Below, piece by piece: positions 1 through 9,345 of a DNA stretch of 64,000 bases (its first letter is position 1; each line of letters starts with the position of its first letter). Below the pieces are notes generated by a model. It was not told the DNA's origin, ran no database searches, and saw only the letters and a program-made list of their open reading frames with translations. A program made the position numbers and the translations under genes. Location: NCBI RefSeq assembly GCF_000218485.1, contig NZ_AFPB01000174.1:124001-188000 (forward strand). Reading direction: 5' to 3'. This DNA comes from Aquimarina agarivorans. GTDB taxonomy: Bacteria; Bacteroidota; Bacteroidia; Flavobacteriales; Flavobacteriaceae.

Positions 1-1
1 A

Positions 2-973
2 TTCATGATTTCGGAATACGGTGGCAGGGATCATTCCTTGGAATGGCGCTCTTGGTCAGCCGAGCGTGATTGGCAATTTGTTAAATCCATAAGCCCGCTA
101 ATGCTTTCATTTATGCAAAGGCCACAAACCATATTAAAAAGTATTCCGTTTATAGTAACCAAAGCTGAATGGGGAAGAAAAAAAGTACCATATTCCTGGC
201 GATTGTTACGACAAGCTAAAGAAGATGGTAGCAGAAAAGGCAAAAAAGGTGAAAAATGGGTGTTTACTGAGCTGGTAAAATTTTATGAATTATGGTCAGA
301 CGTAAACGGTACCAGAGTAAAAACAGAAACATCAAATCTGGATATTTTAGTAGACACTTATGTAGAAGAAAATAGCGCTTATATTATTTTAAGTAATTTA
401 AAAATGCAGGATCAAAACATTGATTTGAATCTATTGGGCATGTCAAACAATATTATAAAGTCTATTACGGCAAAGCATTTGTATGGTGATGAAGATGGTC
501 CAATTTTAGAGCATAACAAATTCAATCCAAAAAAAGATAAGGCTTTTGTATTGGGTGCTGAAGCTACTGCCATACTTAAATATACGTTTGTGAAGCCTAT
601 TAAAACAACAAAAACGATAACTGAAACAAAATACCATGCAACCACATATTTGCAAGAAATTGAAAAAGGAAAAGCGATTCATTTTAATTTTGAAAATGTA
701 CCCAATGCTACTGAAAGTAAAGCTGTATTACGATTTGGAATAGGCAGGGATCACGGAAAGAGTTTACATCCAACAGTCACCATAAATGGAGTAGCCTTAA
801 AAGTACCCAATAATTACCGAGGCGATGATCAATCCCTACGTGATCGTTTTTTTGGATTACTTGAAGTTGACGTGCCAAAAGGAATACTAAAGCAAAAAAA
901 TACGGTAAGTGTTATTTTTCCTGACGCAGGAGGCCATGTCAGTAGTGCAATCCTGCAAGTTTTTAGTCAGTAA
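2..973 (+). CDS. GH86-like agarase/porphyranase, C-terminal part (5' partial)
   Basis: The reading frame is open to the left window edge, so only the last 320 or so residues of a larger protein are visible. It begins just before ISEYGG, which looks like an active-site strand of a (beta/alpha)8 glycoside hydrolase. It continues with FMQRPQTILKSIPFIVTKAE, which resembles the family GH86 beta-agarase/porphyranase core, and ends in a beta-rich domain (about residues 200-320), probably a C-terminal beta-sandwich. GH86 enzymes cleave agarose or porphyran outside the cell. The P450 demethylation genes directly downstream on the same strand fit a red-algal polysaccharide locus. The family call comes from remembered motifs only; another clan GH-A enzyme is possible. 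Confidence 0.6.
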   Translation, partial: FMISEYGGRDHSLEWRSWSAERDWQFVKSISPLMLSFMQRPQTILKSIPFIVTKAEWGRKKVPYSWRLLRQAKEDGSRKGKKGEKWVFTELVKFYELWSDVNGTRVKTETSNLDILVDTYVEENSAYIILSNLKMQDQNIDLNLLGMSNNIIKSITAKHLYGDEDGPILEHNKFNPKKDKAFVLGAEATAILKYTFVKPIKTTKTITETKYHATTYLQEIEKGKAIHFNFENVPNATESKAVLRFGIGRDHGKSLHPTVTINGVALKVPNNYRGDDQSLRDRFFGLLEVDVPKGILKQKNTVSVIFPDAGGHVSSAILQVFSQ

Positions 974-1339
974 TTATTTTGGTTCAGTATAGGTAACAAA
1001 ATCAATTCCAATACCATTTGGGTCTTGTATTGCAAAATGACGTTTGCCCCAATCTTCATCTTTAATTGGGGCATTTTTTTGTTGCAAGCGGGCATACAAG
1101 GCATCAACATTATTAACCTCTACGGTTAAATACATTCCTTTACCTGCAAATGCATCATGAAACATAGGATGTTGTGTAGGATGATTAGGAAGCAGAAAAC
1201 TCAAACTATCCTTTCCGTTAGGAGTTTGTAAGAGCAAATAGAAATCATTTTCAAATTTAATTTTAAAGTCAAGCAATTGAGTGTAAAATGTTTTTGTTTC
1301 ACTTAGTTTAGTGATTAAAATACCCGCATTTAATCTCAT
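974..1339 (-). CDS. VOC (glyoxalase/bleomycin-resistance) family protein
   Basis: This 121-aa protein has the single-module vicinal-oxygen-chelate pattern. An N-terminal strand-helix (ITKLSETKTFYTQLLDF) is followed by YLTVEVNNVDALYARLQ and a C-terminal FAIQDPNGIGIDFV, the usual closing strand with D-P-x-G. Such proteins bind a metal and act as isomerases, dioxygenases or resistance proteins, but length and motifs do not reveal the substrate. It is convergent with the GH86-like gene, the two stop codons being adjacent. It is not clearly part of the sugar cluster. Confidence 0.8.
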   Translation of the reverse strand: MRLNAGILITKLSETKTFYTQLLDFKIKFENDFYLLLQTPNGKDSLSFLLPNHPTQHPMFHDAFAGKGMYLTVEVNNVDALYARLQQKNAPIKDEDWGKRHFAIQDPNGIGIDFVTYTEPK

Positions 1340-1660
1340 ATTTTTAAATTTCGCACTTATTTCAATATACCATTACTTATGCCAACTACCGATACCGTTA
1401 TTAAAATAGCTTCTAAAAATATTACAAGAGCAAATGCTAATAGCTAATTGCAAAAAATGGATGTTTAAAAAGTAATGACTTTTAGTCATAACCGAAACTA
1501 TGGTACTTTTAGTCTATAGTGATTCATTTTTAACTTATTACTTTTAAGAATAAAATTGAATGACAATAAAATATAATAATTTATCAATAAAGTTAAATTT
1601 TTAGGCGGATACTAGTAGTAAATTGCATAGTAAAACAAAAATTAGTTTAAAAAATAATTG
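1340..1660. other. Intergenic region upstream of the alcohol dehydrogenase
   Basis: About 320 bases of AT-rich sequence between divergent genes. I see no ORF or RNA gene. It holds the 18-bp motif at 1585-1602 that recurs before the P450 gene and so probably contains the dehydrogenase promoter; no clear TAnnTTTG box was found. Confidence 0.5.
1585..1602 (+). promoter_or_regulatory. Shared upstream motif, copy 1
   Basis: CAATAAAGTTAAATTTTT lies 58 bases before the dehydrogenase ATG. It differs in one base from CAATAAAGTTTAATTTTT at 3815-3832 before the P450. The similar distance to both starts suggests a common operator or promoter element; its AT-richness means chance cannot be excluded. Confidence 0.4.
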
Positions 1661-2785
1661 ATGATTGCAAAAGCAGCTATAACAGACGGTAAAGGTAAAT
1701 TTAGCATACAGGAAATTGAGGTAGGTATGCCAAAAGGGGATGAAGTATTGGTGAAAATTCAGGCAGCTGGTTTATGCCATACGGATCATGACTCGTTACA
1801 TTGGGGGCGACCAGTAATTTTAGGGCATGAAGGAGCAGGTGTGGTTATGGCTGTTGGAGAGTCTGTAAAAAGCGTACAGGTGGGGGATAAAGTAATATTA
1901 AACTGGGCTATTCCTTGCGGAAGGTGTTTTCAATGCCAGGAACAAAACCAACATATATGCGAAAATAATTCGCCAGTAGTGGCAGGTGATTCTTTGCCTG
2001 ATGGCGAAGTGTCTGAAGGTCATGCTGCTTTAGAGCGCTCATTGTATAAAGGTAAAGGAATTGAACGTTCTTTTAATATAGGTACGCTATCAACACATAC
2101 TGTTGTTAAAGAACAGGCAGTTGTAAAATATGATACTGATATTCCTTTTAGTTCGGCTTCCATTATTGGTTGCGGGGTAATGACAGGGTACGGGTCTGCC
2201 GTAAATACCGCAAAAGTAACTCCAGGATCTACCGTGGCTGTGATTGGTAATGGTGGTGTTGGGTTAAATGTTATTCAGGGAGCGCGTATTTCAGGAGCAG
2301 CTAAAATTGTGGCTATTGATACCAATCCAACGCGCTTGGAAATGGCAAAACAGTTTGGAGCTACGCATACTATTTTGGCTGATCGAAATGATCAAGGATT
2401 AAAAAATGCTACGCAGCAAGTAAAAGAGTTGGTAGGGAATGGAGGAGCTGATTTTGCTTTTGAATGTACCGCAATACCTGCACTCGGAGCCGCACCTTTA
2501 GGCATGGTACGTAATGCGGGAACAGCAGTACAAGTAAGTGGCATTGAAGAGGAAGTGACTATTGATATGCAACTATTTGAATGGGATAAAATATACGTTA
2601 ATCCCCTTTATGGAAAATGTAGACCCCAAATTGATTTTCCAATTTTACTTAATTTGTATAAAAAAGGGGATTTGTTATTAGATGAAATGGTAACTACCAT
2701 TTATGAGTTTAAAGACTTAGAACAAGCTTTTGAAGACATGCTAGCTGGTAAAAACGCCAAAGGAGTAGTGGTTTTTGAGGACTAG
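1661..2785 (+). CDS. Zinc-dependent alcohol dehydrogenase (MDR, class III-like)
   Basis: A 374-aa medium-chain dehydrogenase. Catalytic-zinc ligands lie in GLCHTDHDSLHW and the GHEGAG stretch, the structural zinc site is CGRCFQCQEQNQHIC with four cysteines, and the NAD-binding turn is GNGGVG followed by an acidic residue. I chose the ATG at 1661; a TTG sits one codon before it. Together with the downstream esterase and P450 set it fits the flavobacterial 6-O-methyl-galactose locus, where P450 demethylation releases formaldehyde. It could oxidise a formaldehyde-thiol adduct or another aldehyde/alcohol; the substrate of such clustered dehydrogenases is not settled. The upstream motif is shared with the P450. 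Confidence 0.85.
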   Translation: MIAKAAITDGKGKFSIQEIEVGMPKGDEVLVKIQAAGLCHTDHDSLHWGRPVILGHEGAGVVMAVGESVKSVQVGDKVILNWAIPCGRCFQCQEQNQHICENNSPVVAGDSLPDGEVSEGHAALERSLYKGKGIERSFNIGTLSTHTVVKEQAVVKYDTDIPFSSASIIGCGVMTGYGSAVNTAKVTPGSTVAVIGNGGVGLNVIQGARISGAAKIVAIDTNPTRLEMAKQFGATHTILADRNDQGLKNATQQVKELVGNGGADFAFECTAIPALGAAPLGMVRNAGTAVQVSGIEEEVTIDMQLFEWDKIYVNPLYGKCRPQIDFPILLNLYKKGDLLLDEMVTTIYEFKDLEQAFEDMLAGKNAKGVVVFED

Positions 2786-2796
2786 TTTAATTTTTG

Positions 2797-2924
2797 AATT
2801 AAGAATTATGAATTATGAATTATTAATTGATTTGAGATTTGAGATTTGAGATTTTTTTGGAATTCTCCCAAAAAAAATCTCAACCAACAACCAACAACCA
2901 ACAACCAACAACCAACAACCAACA
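2797..2924 (+). repeat. Tandem simple repeats and hairpin abutting a start codon
   Basis: Three runs follow one another: AATTATG/AATTAAG-type units (2797-2827), GATTTGA units (2829-2856), and six exact copies of the 7-mer CAACCAA (2881-2922). The last run ends two bases before the esterase ATG. Between them GAGATTTTTTTGG (2848-2860) pairs with CCAAAAAAAATCTC (2868-2881). This occupies the whole leader of the next gene, so copy-number change could alter its expression. Confidence 0.8.
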
Positions 2925-3725
2925 ATGTCTAATTTTAAAACCACTGAAATTTCGGATCCTCGTTTTGAGTCAAATAACTTAAGGCATATTACTGTAAAAA
3001 GTAAGCAGCTGACTAACCGAGGGGATATTACGGTGTACGTGCCGCCAGGCGAGCACAAGGATTTACCAATTGTGATACTCATGCATGGTGTTTATGGGAG
3101 CCATTGGATATGGTCACAAAAAACAGGAATACATTTAAAAATGCAATCCTGGATTGATAATGGCGAAATAAAACCCATGATTATAGCGATGCCTTCGGAC
3201 GGTTTATGGGGCGATGGTAGCGCGTATTTACCACACAAGCAATCAAATTTTGAAAAATGGATTGCGCAAGATGTTGTTGATGCTACTATTGAGTTGATTC
3301 CCCAAGCAAGTAAATTATCAAAATTATTTATTGCAGGCTTGTCAATGGGTGGTTTTGGTGCCTTACGAATTGGTATTAAGTATCACGAAAAGTTTTCAGG
3401 AGTTTCGGGCTTGTCTTCAATTACAGTATTAAACGAAATGAAGTTATTTGTTGAAGAGGATTTATCTTGTTATGATCAGGCTGATGCCGAAAATAATTCG
3501 GTATTAGAAACTATTAAAAAATATAAAAATAATTTACCGCCATTCAGGTTTGATTGCGGCTCGGATGATTTGTTGATTGAAGGGAATAGATTATTACACA
3601 AACAACTTCAACAGCTCAACATTCAGCATATTTATAAAGAGCACTCAGGAAAACATGAGTGGACGTATTGGGAAATTCATATTAAAGAAACAATTCAGTT
3701 TTTTAATAGTATATTCATTAAGTAA
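2925..3725 (+). CDS. Esterase D / S-formylglutathione hydrolase-like alpha/beta hydrolase
   Basis: A 266-aa protein with a complete alpha/beta-hydrolase catalytic set: an oxyanion region in LMHGVYGSHW, the nucleophile elbow GLSMGG, an acid in CGSDDLL, and a histidine in SGKHEWTYW near the C-terminus. There is no signal peptide, so it is probably cytoplasmic. This superfamily contains S-formylglutathione hydrolases and other small-ester hydrolases. Placed between the dehydrogenase and the P450 it could complete formaldehyde oxidation to formate through a low-molecular-weight thiol, but it could equally remove acyl groups from sugars. The start codon directly follows the CAACCAA repeats. Confidence 0.7.
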   Translation: MSNFKTTEISDPRFESNNLRHITVKSKQLTNRGDITVYVPPGEHKDLPIVILMHGVYGSHWIWSQKTGIHLKMQSWIDNGEIKPMIIAMPSDGLWGDGSAYLPHKQSNFEKWIAQDVVDATIELIPQASKLSKLFIAGLSMGGFGALRIGIKYHEKFSGVSGLSSITVLNEMKLFVEEDLSCYDQADAENNSVLETIKKYKNNLPPFRFDCGSDDLLIEGNRLLHKQLQQLNIQHIYKEHSGKHEWTYWEIHIKETIQFFNSIFIK

Positions 3726-3814
3726 AGCTTATAAAATTCTGATAATCAAGTGTTAATATATTTTAATTAATGTAATTAAATTTGATTGAAATTGAAAAAA
3801 TTATCTTAGTATGA

Positions 3815-3832
3815 CAATAAAGTTTAATTTTT
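3815..3832 (+). promoter_or_regulatory. Shared upstream motif, copy 2
   Basis: CAATAAAGTTTAATTTTT, 80 bases before the P450 ATG, matches the motif at 1585-1602 with one mismatch. It is the only sequence I noticed shared between the two promoter regions and is a candidate binding site for a regulator of the methyl-galactose genes. Confidence 0.4.
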
Positions 3833-3912
3833 TGACAATATAGTGGATTTTTTAAGCAATGAATCTATCGAACTTTGCATAAGAAATCTATTGAGCGATA
3901 AAGGATAAAGAA

Positions 3913-5070
3913 ATGAAAAAAAGTAAACTTAGTGATCCATTTAAAAAAGCCAGATTGGAAAAAGGCTTTGGAGAAATGAATGATCAGAATGACCCAGTGA
4001 CGATGCTTTTGCGCCTTAAAGATGTGCGTAAAGGAGCTCATAACTGGAAAACATTTCAATCAGGCGCTACCCCTGGTCGTATTGTAGTTCCTTCGGAAGT
4101 TGCTATTCGTTCAATTAGGCAAATACCTTTTGAGGTTGATCCGCCCGAACATAAAAGCTATCGTGATTTAGTTGAACCTTGGTTTAAACGGCCCTTGGAA
4201 GAAGCATACATGCAACAACTTAACAAACAAATTAGTGCTATTGTTGATGAAGTGTTAGCCATGGATAGTGTAGAGGTAGTTTCTGATTTTTCATTACGCT
4301 TGCAGTCAAGGGCTTTAACCCTATTGTTAAATACCCCTTATGAGGAAGCTGAAACTTGGATAAGTTGGGGTACCCATGTGTTTAGGAGCGAAGGCGAAGC
4401 GCTTGATGGGGATAAAGCGAATATTTTATATGATTATATTGACACCCAAATTGAAAAGGCAATTAAAGCGCCTGGTGATGATTTATATTCCATGTTATTG
4501 GCTTCTGAAGTAAACGGAAAAAAATTAACTAAAGAGGAAATCAAAGGAGTAATGATACTCACTTTTGCAGGAGGTAGGGATACTGTGATTAATGCCGTAA
4601 CCAATTCAATAGCCTATTTTGCTGAGCATCCTGAGTCTTTACAACGTATAAAAAACGAACCCGAAATTACTAGTAAAGCAGTAGAGGAATTAATTCGGTA
4701 TTTTGCTCCACTCACCCATATGGGTCGTGTAGCTACTAAGGATACTCAAGTATGTGAGCATGCCATTAAAGCAGATTCGCGTATTTCATTATGTTGGGCA
4801 TCAGCCAACCGAGATGCTTCAGTTTTTGAAAACCCAAATGATATTGTATTGGACCGTAAGTTAAATCCACACGTAAGTTTTGGTTTTGGAACACATAATT
4901 GCTTAGGGGCAACACATGCGCGTCAACTAATGAGGATTTTAGTGGAAACCCTAGCAAATAAAGTAAAGTCAATTGATATCATTGATTTTAAAGAAAATAT
5001 TGAAAATCTAGACCAATTTGAACGTAAAGTAGGCTACGATGCCATTAATGTTACATTCAACGGATATTAA
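3913..5070 (+). CDS. Cytochrome P450, probable 6-O-methyl-galactose demethylase
   Basis: A 385-aa soluble bacterial P450. It shows the I-helix oxygen motif AGGRDT, the K-helix EELIR (ExxR), and the haem-cysteine loop FGFGTHNCLG. There is no membrane anchor. It is followed by its likely electron carriers, a [2Fe-2S] ferredoxin and an FAD ferredoxin reductase, giving a complete class I system. P450s of this arrangement in agar-degrading marine flavobacteria demethylate 6-O-methyl-D-galactose to galactose plus formaldehyde; this assignment rests on context and arrangement, with the P450 family itself certain from sequence. Confidence 0.88.
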   Translation: MKKSKLSDPFKKARLEKGFGEMNDQNDPVTMLLRLKDVRKGAHNWKTFQSGATPGRIVVPSEVAIRSIRQIPFEVDPPEHKSYRDLVEPWFKRPLEEAYMQQLNKQISAIVDEVLAMDSVEVVSDFSLRLQSRALTLLLNTPYEEAETWISWGTHVFRSEGEALDGDKANILYDYIDTQIEKAIKAPGDDLYSMLLASEVNGKKLTKEEIKGVMILTFAGGRDTVINAVTNSIAYFAEHPESLQRIKNEPEITSKAVEELIRYFAPLTHMGRVATKDTQVCEHAIKADSRISLCWASANRDASVFENPNDIVLDRKLNPHVSFGFGTHNCLGATHARQLMRILVETLANKVKSIDIIDFKENIENLDQFERKVGYDAINVTFNGY

Positions 5071-5106
5071 AATAAATAGCCTTAATTAAGGACAAAAAAT
5101 ATACTT

Positions 5107-5421
5107 ATGGCAAAAATAACTTTTATAACCACGGATAAGGAGGCAATCACCTTAGAAGCATCAAGCGGTTCGGTAATGCAATTAGCGGTTGATAATGATG
5201 TGCCAGGAATTGATGGCGATTGTGGCGGAGTGTGTTCATGCGCCACTTGCCATGTGCATGTAAAGCCCGAGCATATGGAAAAAACTGGCGAGGCAAGCGA
5301 AATAGAAAATGACATGCTTGAGTTGGATGATAATGTGAATGAATACAGTCGTTTATGTTGTCAGTTAGAGGTAAGTGATGCCCTTGATGGCTTGGAACTT
5401 CAGGTAGCAGAAAGAGATTAA
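5107..5421 (+). CDS. [2Fe-2S] ferredoxin, putidaredoxin type
   Basis: A 104-aa acidic protein with the cluster-binding cysteines in GDCGGVCSCATCHVHV and the last ligand in RLCCQLEV, the adrenodoxin/putidaredoxin pattern. It begins 36 bases after the P450 stop and ends 20 bases before the reductase, so the three are surely co-transcribed. Its expected role is single-electron transfer from the reductase to the P450. A 12-bp palindrome (CCTTAATTAAGG, 5080-5091) lies in its leader. Confidence 0.92.
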   Translation: MAKITFITTDKEAITLEASSGSVMQLAVDNDVPGIDGDCGGVCSCATCHVHVKPEHMEKTGEASEIENDMLELDDNVNEYSRLCCQLEVSDALDGLELQVAERD

Positions 5422-5441
5422 TTACTATATTTTATAAATAA

Positions 5442-6695
5442 ATGTCTCAAAATTTTTCAAAAGATCAAATTTGTATTGTTATTGGTGCTAGCCATGCGGG
5501 TGTAAATTTTGCTTTTTCTTTACGAAAGGAAGGCTGGGAAGGGAGAATCATTCTTTTTGATAAAGATCCTGTATTTCCGTATCATCGTCCACCACTTTCA
5601 AAGGCATATTTAACAAGTAATGATGCTATTGAAAAAAACCTGCTAAAATCAGCTGAAAGTTATGAAAAGGCAGGGATTGAGTTGCAATTAGGAATTACAG
5701 TAAGCAATATTCATGAGCACGATAAATGCATTACGTTAACTAATGGAACATCATATAAATATGATCAGTTAGTAATGGCAGTGGGTGCCCGTCCAATTAT
5801 ACCACCAATAAATGGATTGGACACTGCTAACAATGTTTTTGCTTTACGTACGGCTACAGATGTTGAAAAAATAAAACAATCCTTAACCCAAAGTACCCAA
5901 AAAAGAGTGGTGGTCATTGGTGGAGGTTACATTGGGCTAGAAACAGCAGCATCACTAAAAAAGTTAGGTGCTACAGTAACTGTTCTTGAACGGGAAGCAC
6001 GCATTTTAGCACGAGTAACAGCACCTGAAATGTCTGATTTTTTTGAAAAATTACATGGGGATAACGAGGTTAGTGTATTAACAAATAAAAACGTTATTGA
6101 GGTCGCTCACCATAAAAACATTAATGAGGTTGTATGTGCTGATGGTGCTCGTTACAGTGCCGATATTATCATTGTTGGGGTTGGAATTCACGTAAATTTG
6201 GAATTGGCAAAACAAGCTAATTTAGAAATTGAAAACGGAATTAAAGTGGACGAAACAGCAAAAGCAAAGGAGGCTATCTATGCCATTGGCGACTGTACTT
6301 TTCATTACAATCCTCATTATGGTCGTTTTATTAGGTTGGAGTCTGTTCAGAATGCAGTAGATCAGTCTAAAACTGCTGCCGCTGCTATTTGTGGTAAGCA
6401 TCCAGTTTATAATAGTATACCTTGGTTTTGGTCCGATCAGTATGATGTTAAATTGCAAATGGTTGGTTTGTCTACCGGATACAATAAAGTGTTGGTTAGG
6501 AAAGAGATTGGTGAAACAACAAAGTTTTCAATTTGGTATTTTAAAGATCAAGAGTTATTAGCTGTTGATGCGGTAAATAATGCCAAAGCGTATGTTTTAG
6601 GAACAAAGTTTATTAAAAACAGAAACCTAATTGATCAAGAAAAACTTGTGAATCCTAATGCTGAATTTAAGGCACTTAATTTAGTGCAGTCCTAA
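5442..6695 (+). CDS. FAD-dependent ferredoxin reductase (putidaredoxin reductase type)
   Basis: A 417-aa two-dinucleotide-binding oxidoreductase. The FAD site is IVIGASHAGVNFAF, with the RPPLSK signature typical of putidaredoxin/rubredoxin reductases. The NAD(P)H site is VVVIGGGYIGLETAASL, the second FAD contact is IYAIGDC, and a C-terminal reductase domain (Reductase_C-like) follows from about residue 320. It passes electrons from NAD(P)H to the neighbouring ferredoxin. It ends convergently with the TBDT gene, overlapping it by 4 bases. Confidence 0.92.
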   Translation: MSQNFSKDQICIVIGASHAGVNFAFSLRKEGWEGRIILFDKDPVFPYHRPPLSKAYLTSNDAIEKNLLKSAESYEKAGIELQLGITVSNIHEHDKCITLTNGTSYKYDQLVMAVGARPIIPPINGLDTANNVFALRTATDVEKIKQSLTQSTQKRVVVIGGGYIGLETAASLKKLGATVTVLEREARILARVTAPEMSDFFEKLHGDNEVSVLTNKNVIEVAHHKNINEVVCADGARYSADIIIVGVGIHVNLELAKQANLEIENGIKVDETAKAKEAIYAIGDCTFHYNPHYGRFIRLESVQNAVDQSKTAAAAICGKHPVYNSIPWFWSDQYDVKLQMVGLSTGYNKVLVRKEIGETTKFSIWYFKDQELLAVDAVNNAKAYVLGTKFIKNRNLIDQEKLVNPNAEFKALNLVQS

Positions 6696-9345
6696 AAGTT
6701 AATCCTAAATACTAAATCTGGGGTAAATCGTAAGGATTCAATACTTAAATTTTGTATGCTTACATCTTCGACGTTATCTTGATCAGTTTCGAATTGAAAC
6801 TTTTGACCAATCTTATTCCTTCGATTATAAATATTTCTTAATGAAAGTCCAATAAGTGAGCTTACTTTTTTTTCAGCATCAAAATAAAAACGATAGGTGG
6901 CGGAGGCATCCAAACGATGGTAATTTTTAAATCTTTCAGAATTTAAGCCATTTTTGTTAATGGCACTGAAAAAAAAGTCGTCATCATTAAGGTTAATATC
7001 TTCTAATATTGAAAAGGGACGGCCAGTAGCCCAATTCCACCCCAGGGATAATTCTAGTTTTTTTATTTTTAAAGTTTGCGAGATATTGAGTACATGCGTT
7101 TGATCAAAACTATTTGGGAATTTTCTTTTTTGAATTACAGGGAGTGACACCAATGTTTTACTCCAAGTGTATCCCAACCATATTCTATAGTTTTGTACTC
7201 GTTTTTTTAATAAAAAATCAACTCCCCAACGTTTTTCCTTTGAATTGATGAACAGCTCATCGGAGGAACTTGTGGCCAGTAAAGCCAAAATATTTCGGGT
7301 AAATGAGGTGTCTTTTATAGATTTATAATAACCTTCAACGTCAAAGTGCCATCCTTTTTTGGAATATAAAAGGCCTAAGGTAAACTGTTGGCTTCTTATA
7401 ATTTGCAATTCCTCTAATTCGTTATCTGAAGTTCCTGAGATCACCCAAAAATTATCACTATTGGGAAGCCCTAAAAATTCTCCTGAAAAATTGATTTGGC
7501 TCTCAAAAGTGTTCAATTGAACAATTTGCTGGTTTTTTAATTCAAATGATGATGTAAGGCGTAAATTTTTAATAAGTTTAATTGATGAGAACATCCTGGG
7601 TTCAAAAAAAAACTTTTCAATGCTATTGCTTAATAAGCTGTTTCTTAATCCAAATCGTAAAAAGGTGTTTTTGGTGTCGTAAAGATATTCACTGTAAAGA
7701 GTGTGACTGGTGCCTTTTCCTCCCAAAGTATCATCATCATCGATATTGTCTTCTTCAAAATTAGCGCTAGCTTGGGATAATAAATCAGTGGAGGTGGAGT
7801 TGTAAACGAATTGATAACCCAAATTAAGCGAATGGTTTTTTTTGAGTTTAATTTGCAATCCGTAATTTAAACCAGTATCTAAAACGCTATTTTTTAAATC
7901 ATTTATAAAAAAAAGCTTCGGTTTGATTTCTAACTGCTTGTAAATTATATTTAAGCAAGTATTGCGAGGTATAAACGCTTATTTTTTGAAATACAGAGGG
8001 CGTATACTTTTTTTTCCAATTAACACTGGCCCCTAGGCTTTGGTTTTCAAAATTGTCTCTGGTAAAAAATGAACCTTGTTCGTTAAATTGATTGCCGTTA
8101 AAATTGTTTAAATTATTTTCAGTATAAATTGAATTTAAGGTTAACGTATTTTGAGAATTTGGTTTCCATAAAAATTTAAAATTTACATCTACAAAGTTGA
8201 TAATGCTTTCTTCACCGTCAAGTTCAGCTCCGCTATCCTCAATGTCTGCCCGGGTATTTTGAAACACTTTTTTTACAAAGTTTCTGGTTACAATATTATC
8301 ATTTATATCAGTTAAAGATCTTCGTCCTGCAATTAAAAAACCAGCTTTTGAAGACAAAGGAATTTTTGCATTAAAATCAGCATGCGTTAGGTTGAGGCCG
8401 CCGCCGATTTTGATACGATCAGTTAAATCATCATCAGTATTTATAATTACTGCCCCTGAAATTCTGTCGCCATATTCAACGCTTGTTCCACCTCTAAATA
8501 TTTCAACATCTTTTATGATATAAGGGTTAAATGATGATATTTGATCAAAAAAGTGACCCGTATTATACATTTTGATGCCATCAAATAAAATAAGATTTTG
8601 ATCTGGTGTACCCCCCCCTGATATATAGGTTGGCAGGATCTTCAGTTGGACTAGATATCCCTGGGAGTAGTTGTGCACTTTGTAACACATCGGGTTCCAC
8701 CAAACCAGGAAGAATTCTTAACCCTTTAGTTGAAATGTGTACGGAGGCGTCTTTATTTTTGTAAATTCCTTTTGTTAAATATTCCTTTACAACAACATTA
8801 CTTAGGTTTTCTGCTTTTGGCTGTAAATAAATGGTATCACATGTTTTGTTCAGAAATTTTTGTGGATCTATTACTTTGGTTTTATAGCCAATGTAACTGA
8901 TTTTAATTTGGTCTTGTAGCGTAGTGTCTACATAAAACACCCCTTTTTTGTTTGAAATAGTGACCATTTTATCATTTTTTAAAATGACGGCTTCAGGGAG
9001 TTCAAATTGGGATTGCTCATCTACTAAAATACCGCAATAAGTATAAGCAGCTGTATTTTTAATGAGTATGTAATTTGAGGCAACTTTTTCTAATTTATAT
9101 TTAGTTTGTTGTTCAATGAGTGATGCAATTTCCTCAATTGATAATTCCTCACTTTTCTTATTAATTTTTAGCACAATGCCATTAACGAGCTCTGCATCAT
9201 AGGAAAATTGAAGCTGCTGTTTTTCTTCAAAATAATTGAATATAGTTTGTAGATCAATAGTATTTTTATTGTTTTGGGCCTGGAATAAGCTGTATAAACA
9301 AAAAAATACAAAGCTCAAAAAAGTTTTTAAAAAATCGTGCTTCAC
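6692..9345 (-). pseudogene. TonB-dependent receptor with STN domain, interrupted by two homopolymer frameshifts
   Basis: Three consecutive minus-strand frames (9345-8581, 8690-7899, 7858-6692) make one receptor of about 883 residues. In order these are a signal peptide, an STN domain (to about residue 95), a carboxypeptidase-regulatory-like domain, the plug (LYIRGG then TPDQNLILFDG), and the barrel ending in FRINF. Frame is lost at a run of 8 C (8611-8618; 8 G on the coding strand) inside the RGGTP motif, and again at 8 A (7913-7920). Removing one base at each restores a continuous protein. The STN domain and the preceding FecR/sigma genes mark it as a transducer receptor; the substrate is unknown. 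The breaks may be real, phase-variable, or sequencing errors. Confidence 0.85.

Noticed and set aside
2881..2922. Regular short repeats, considered as a CRISPR array
   Set aside because: The units are 7 bases, directly tandem and without spacers, and there are no cas genes.
2813..3082. 89-aa minus-strand frame with a VVGCWLL repeat
   Set aside because: It is the reverse reading of the CAACCAA repeats and of the esterase start.
5080..5091. 12-bp palindrome CCTTAATTAAGG before the ferredoxin
   Set aside because: Lacking a loop and AT-rich, it is easily due to chance; it sits inside an operon rather than at a promoter.
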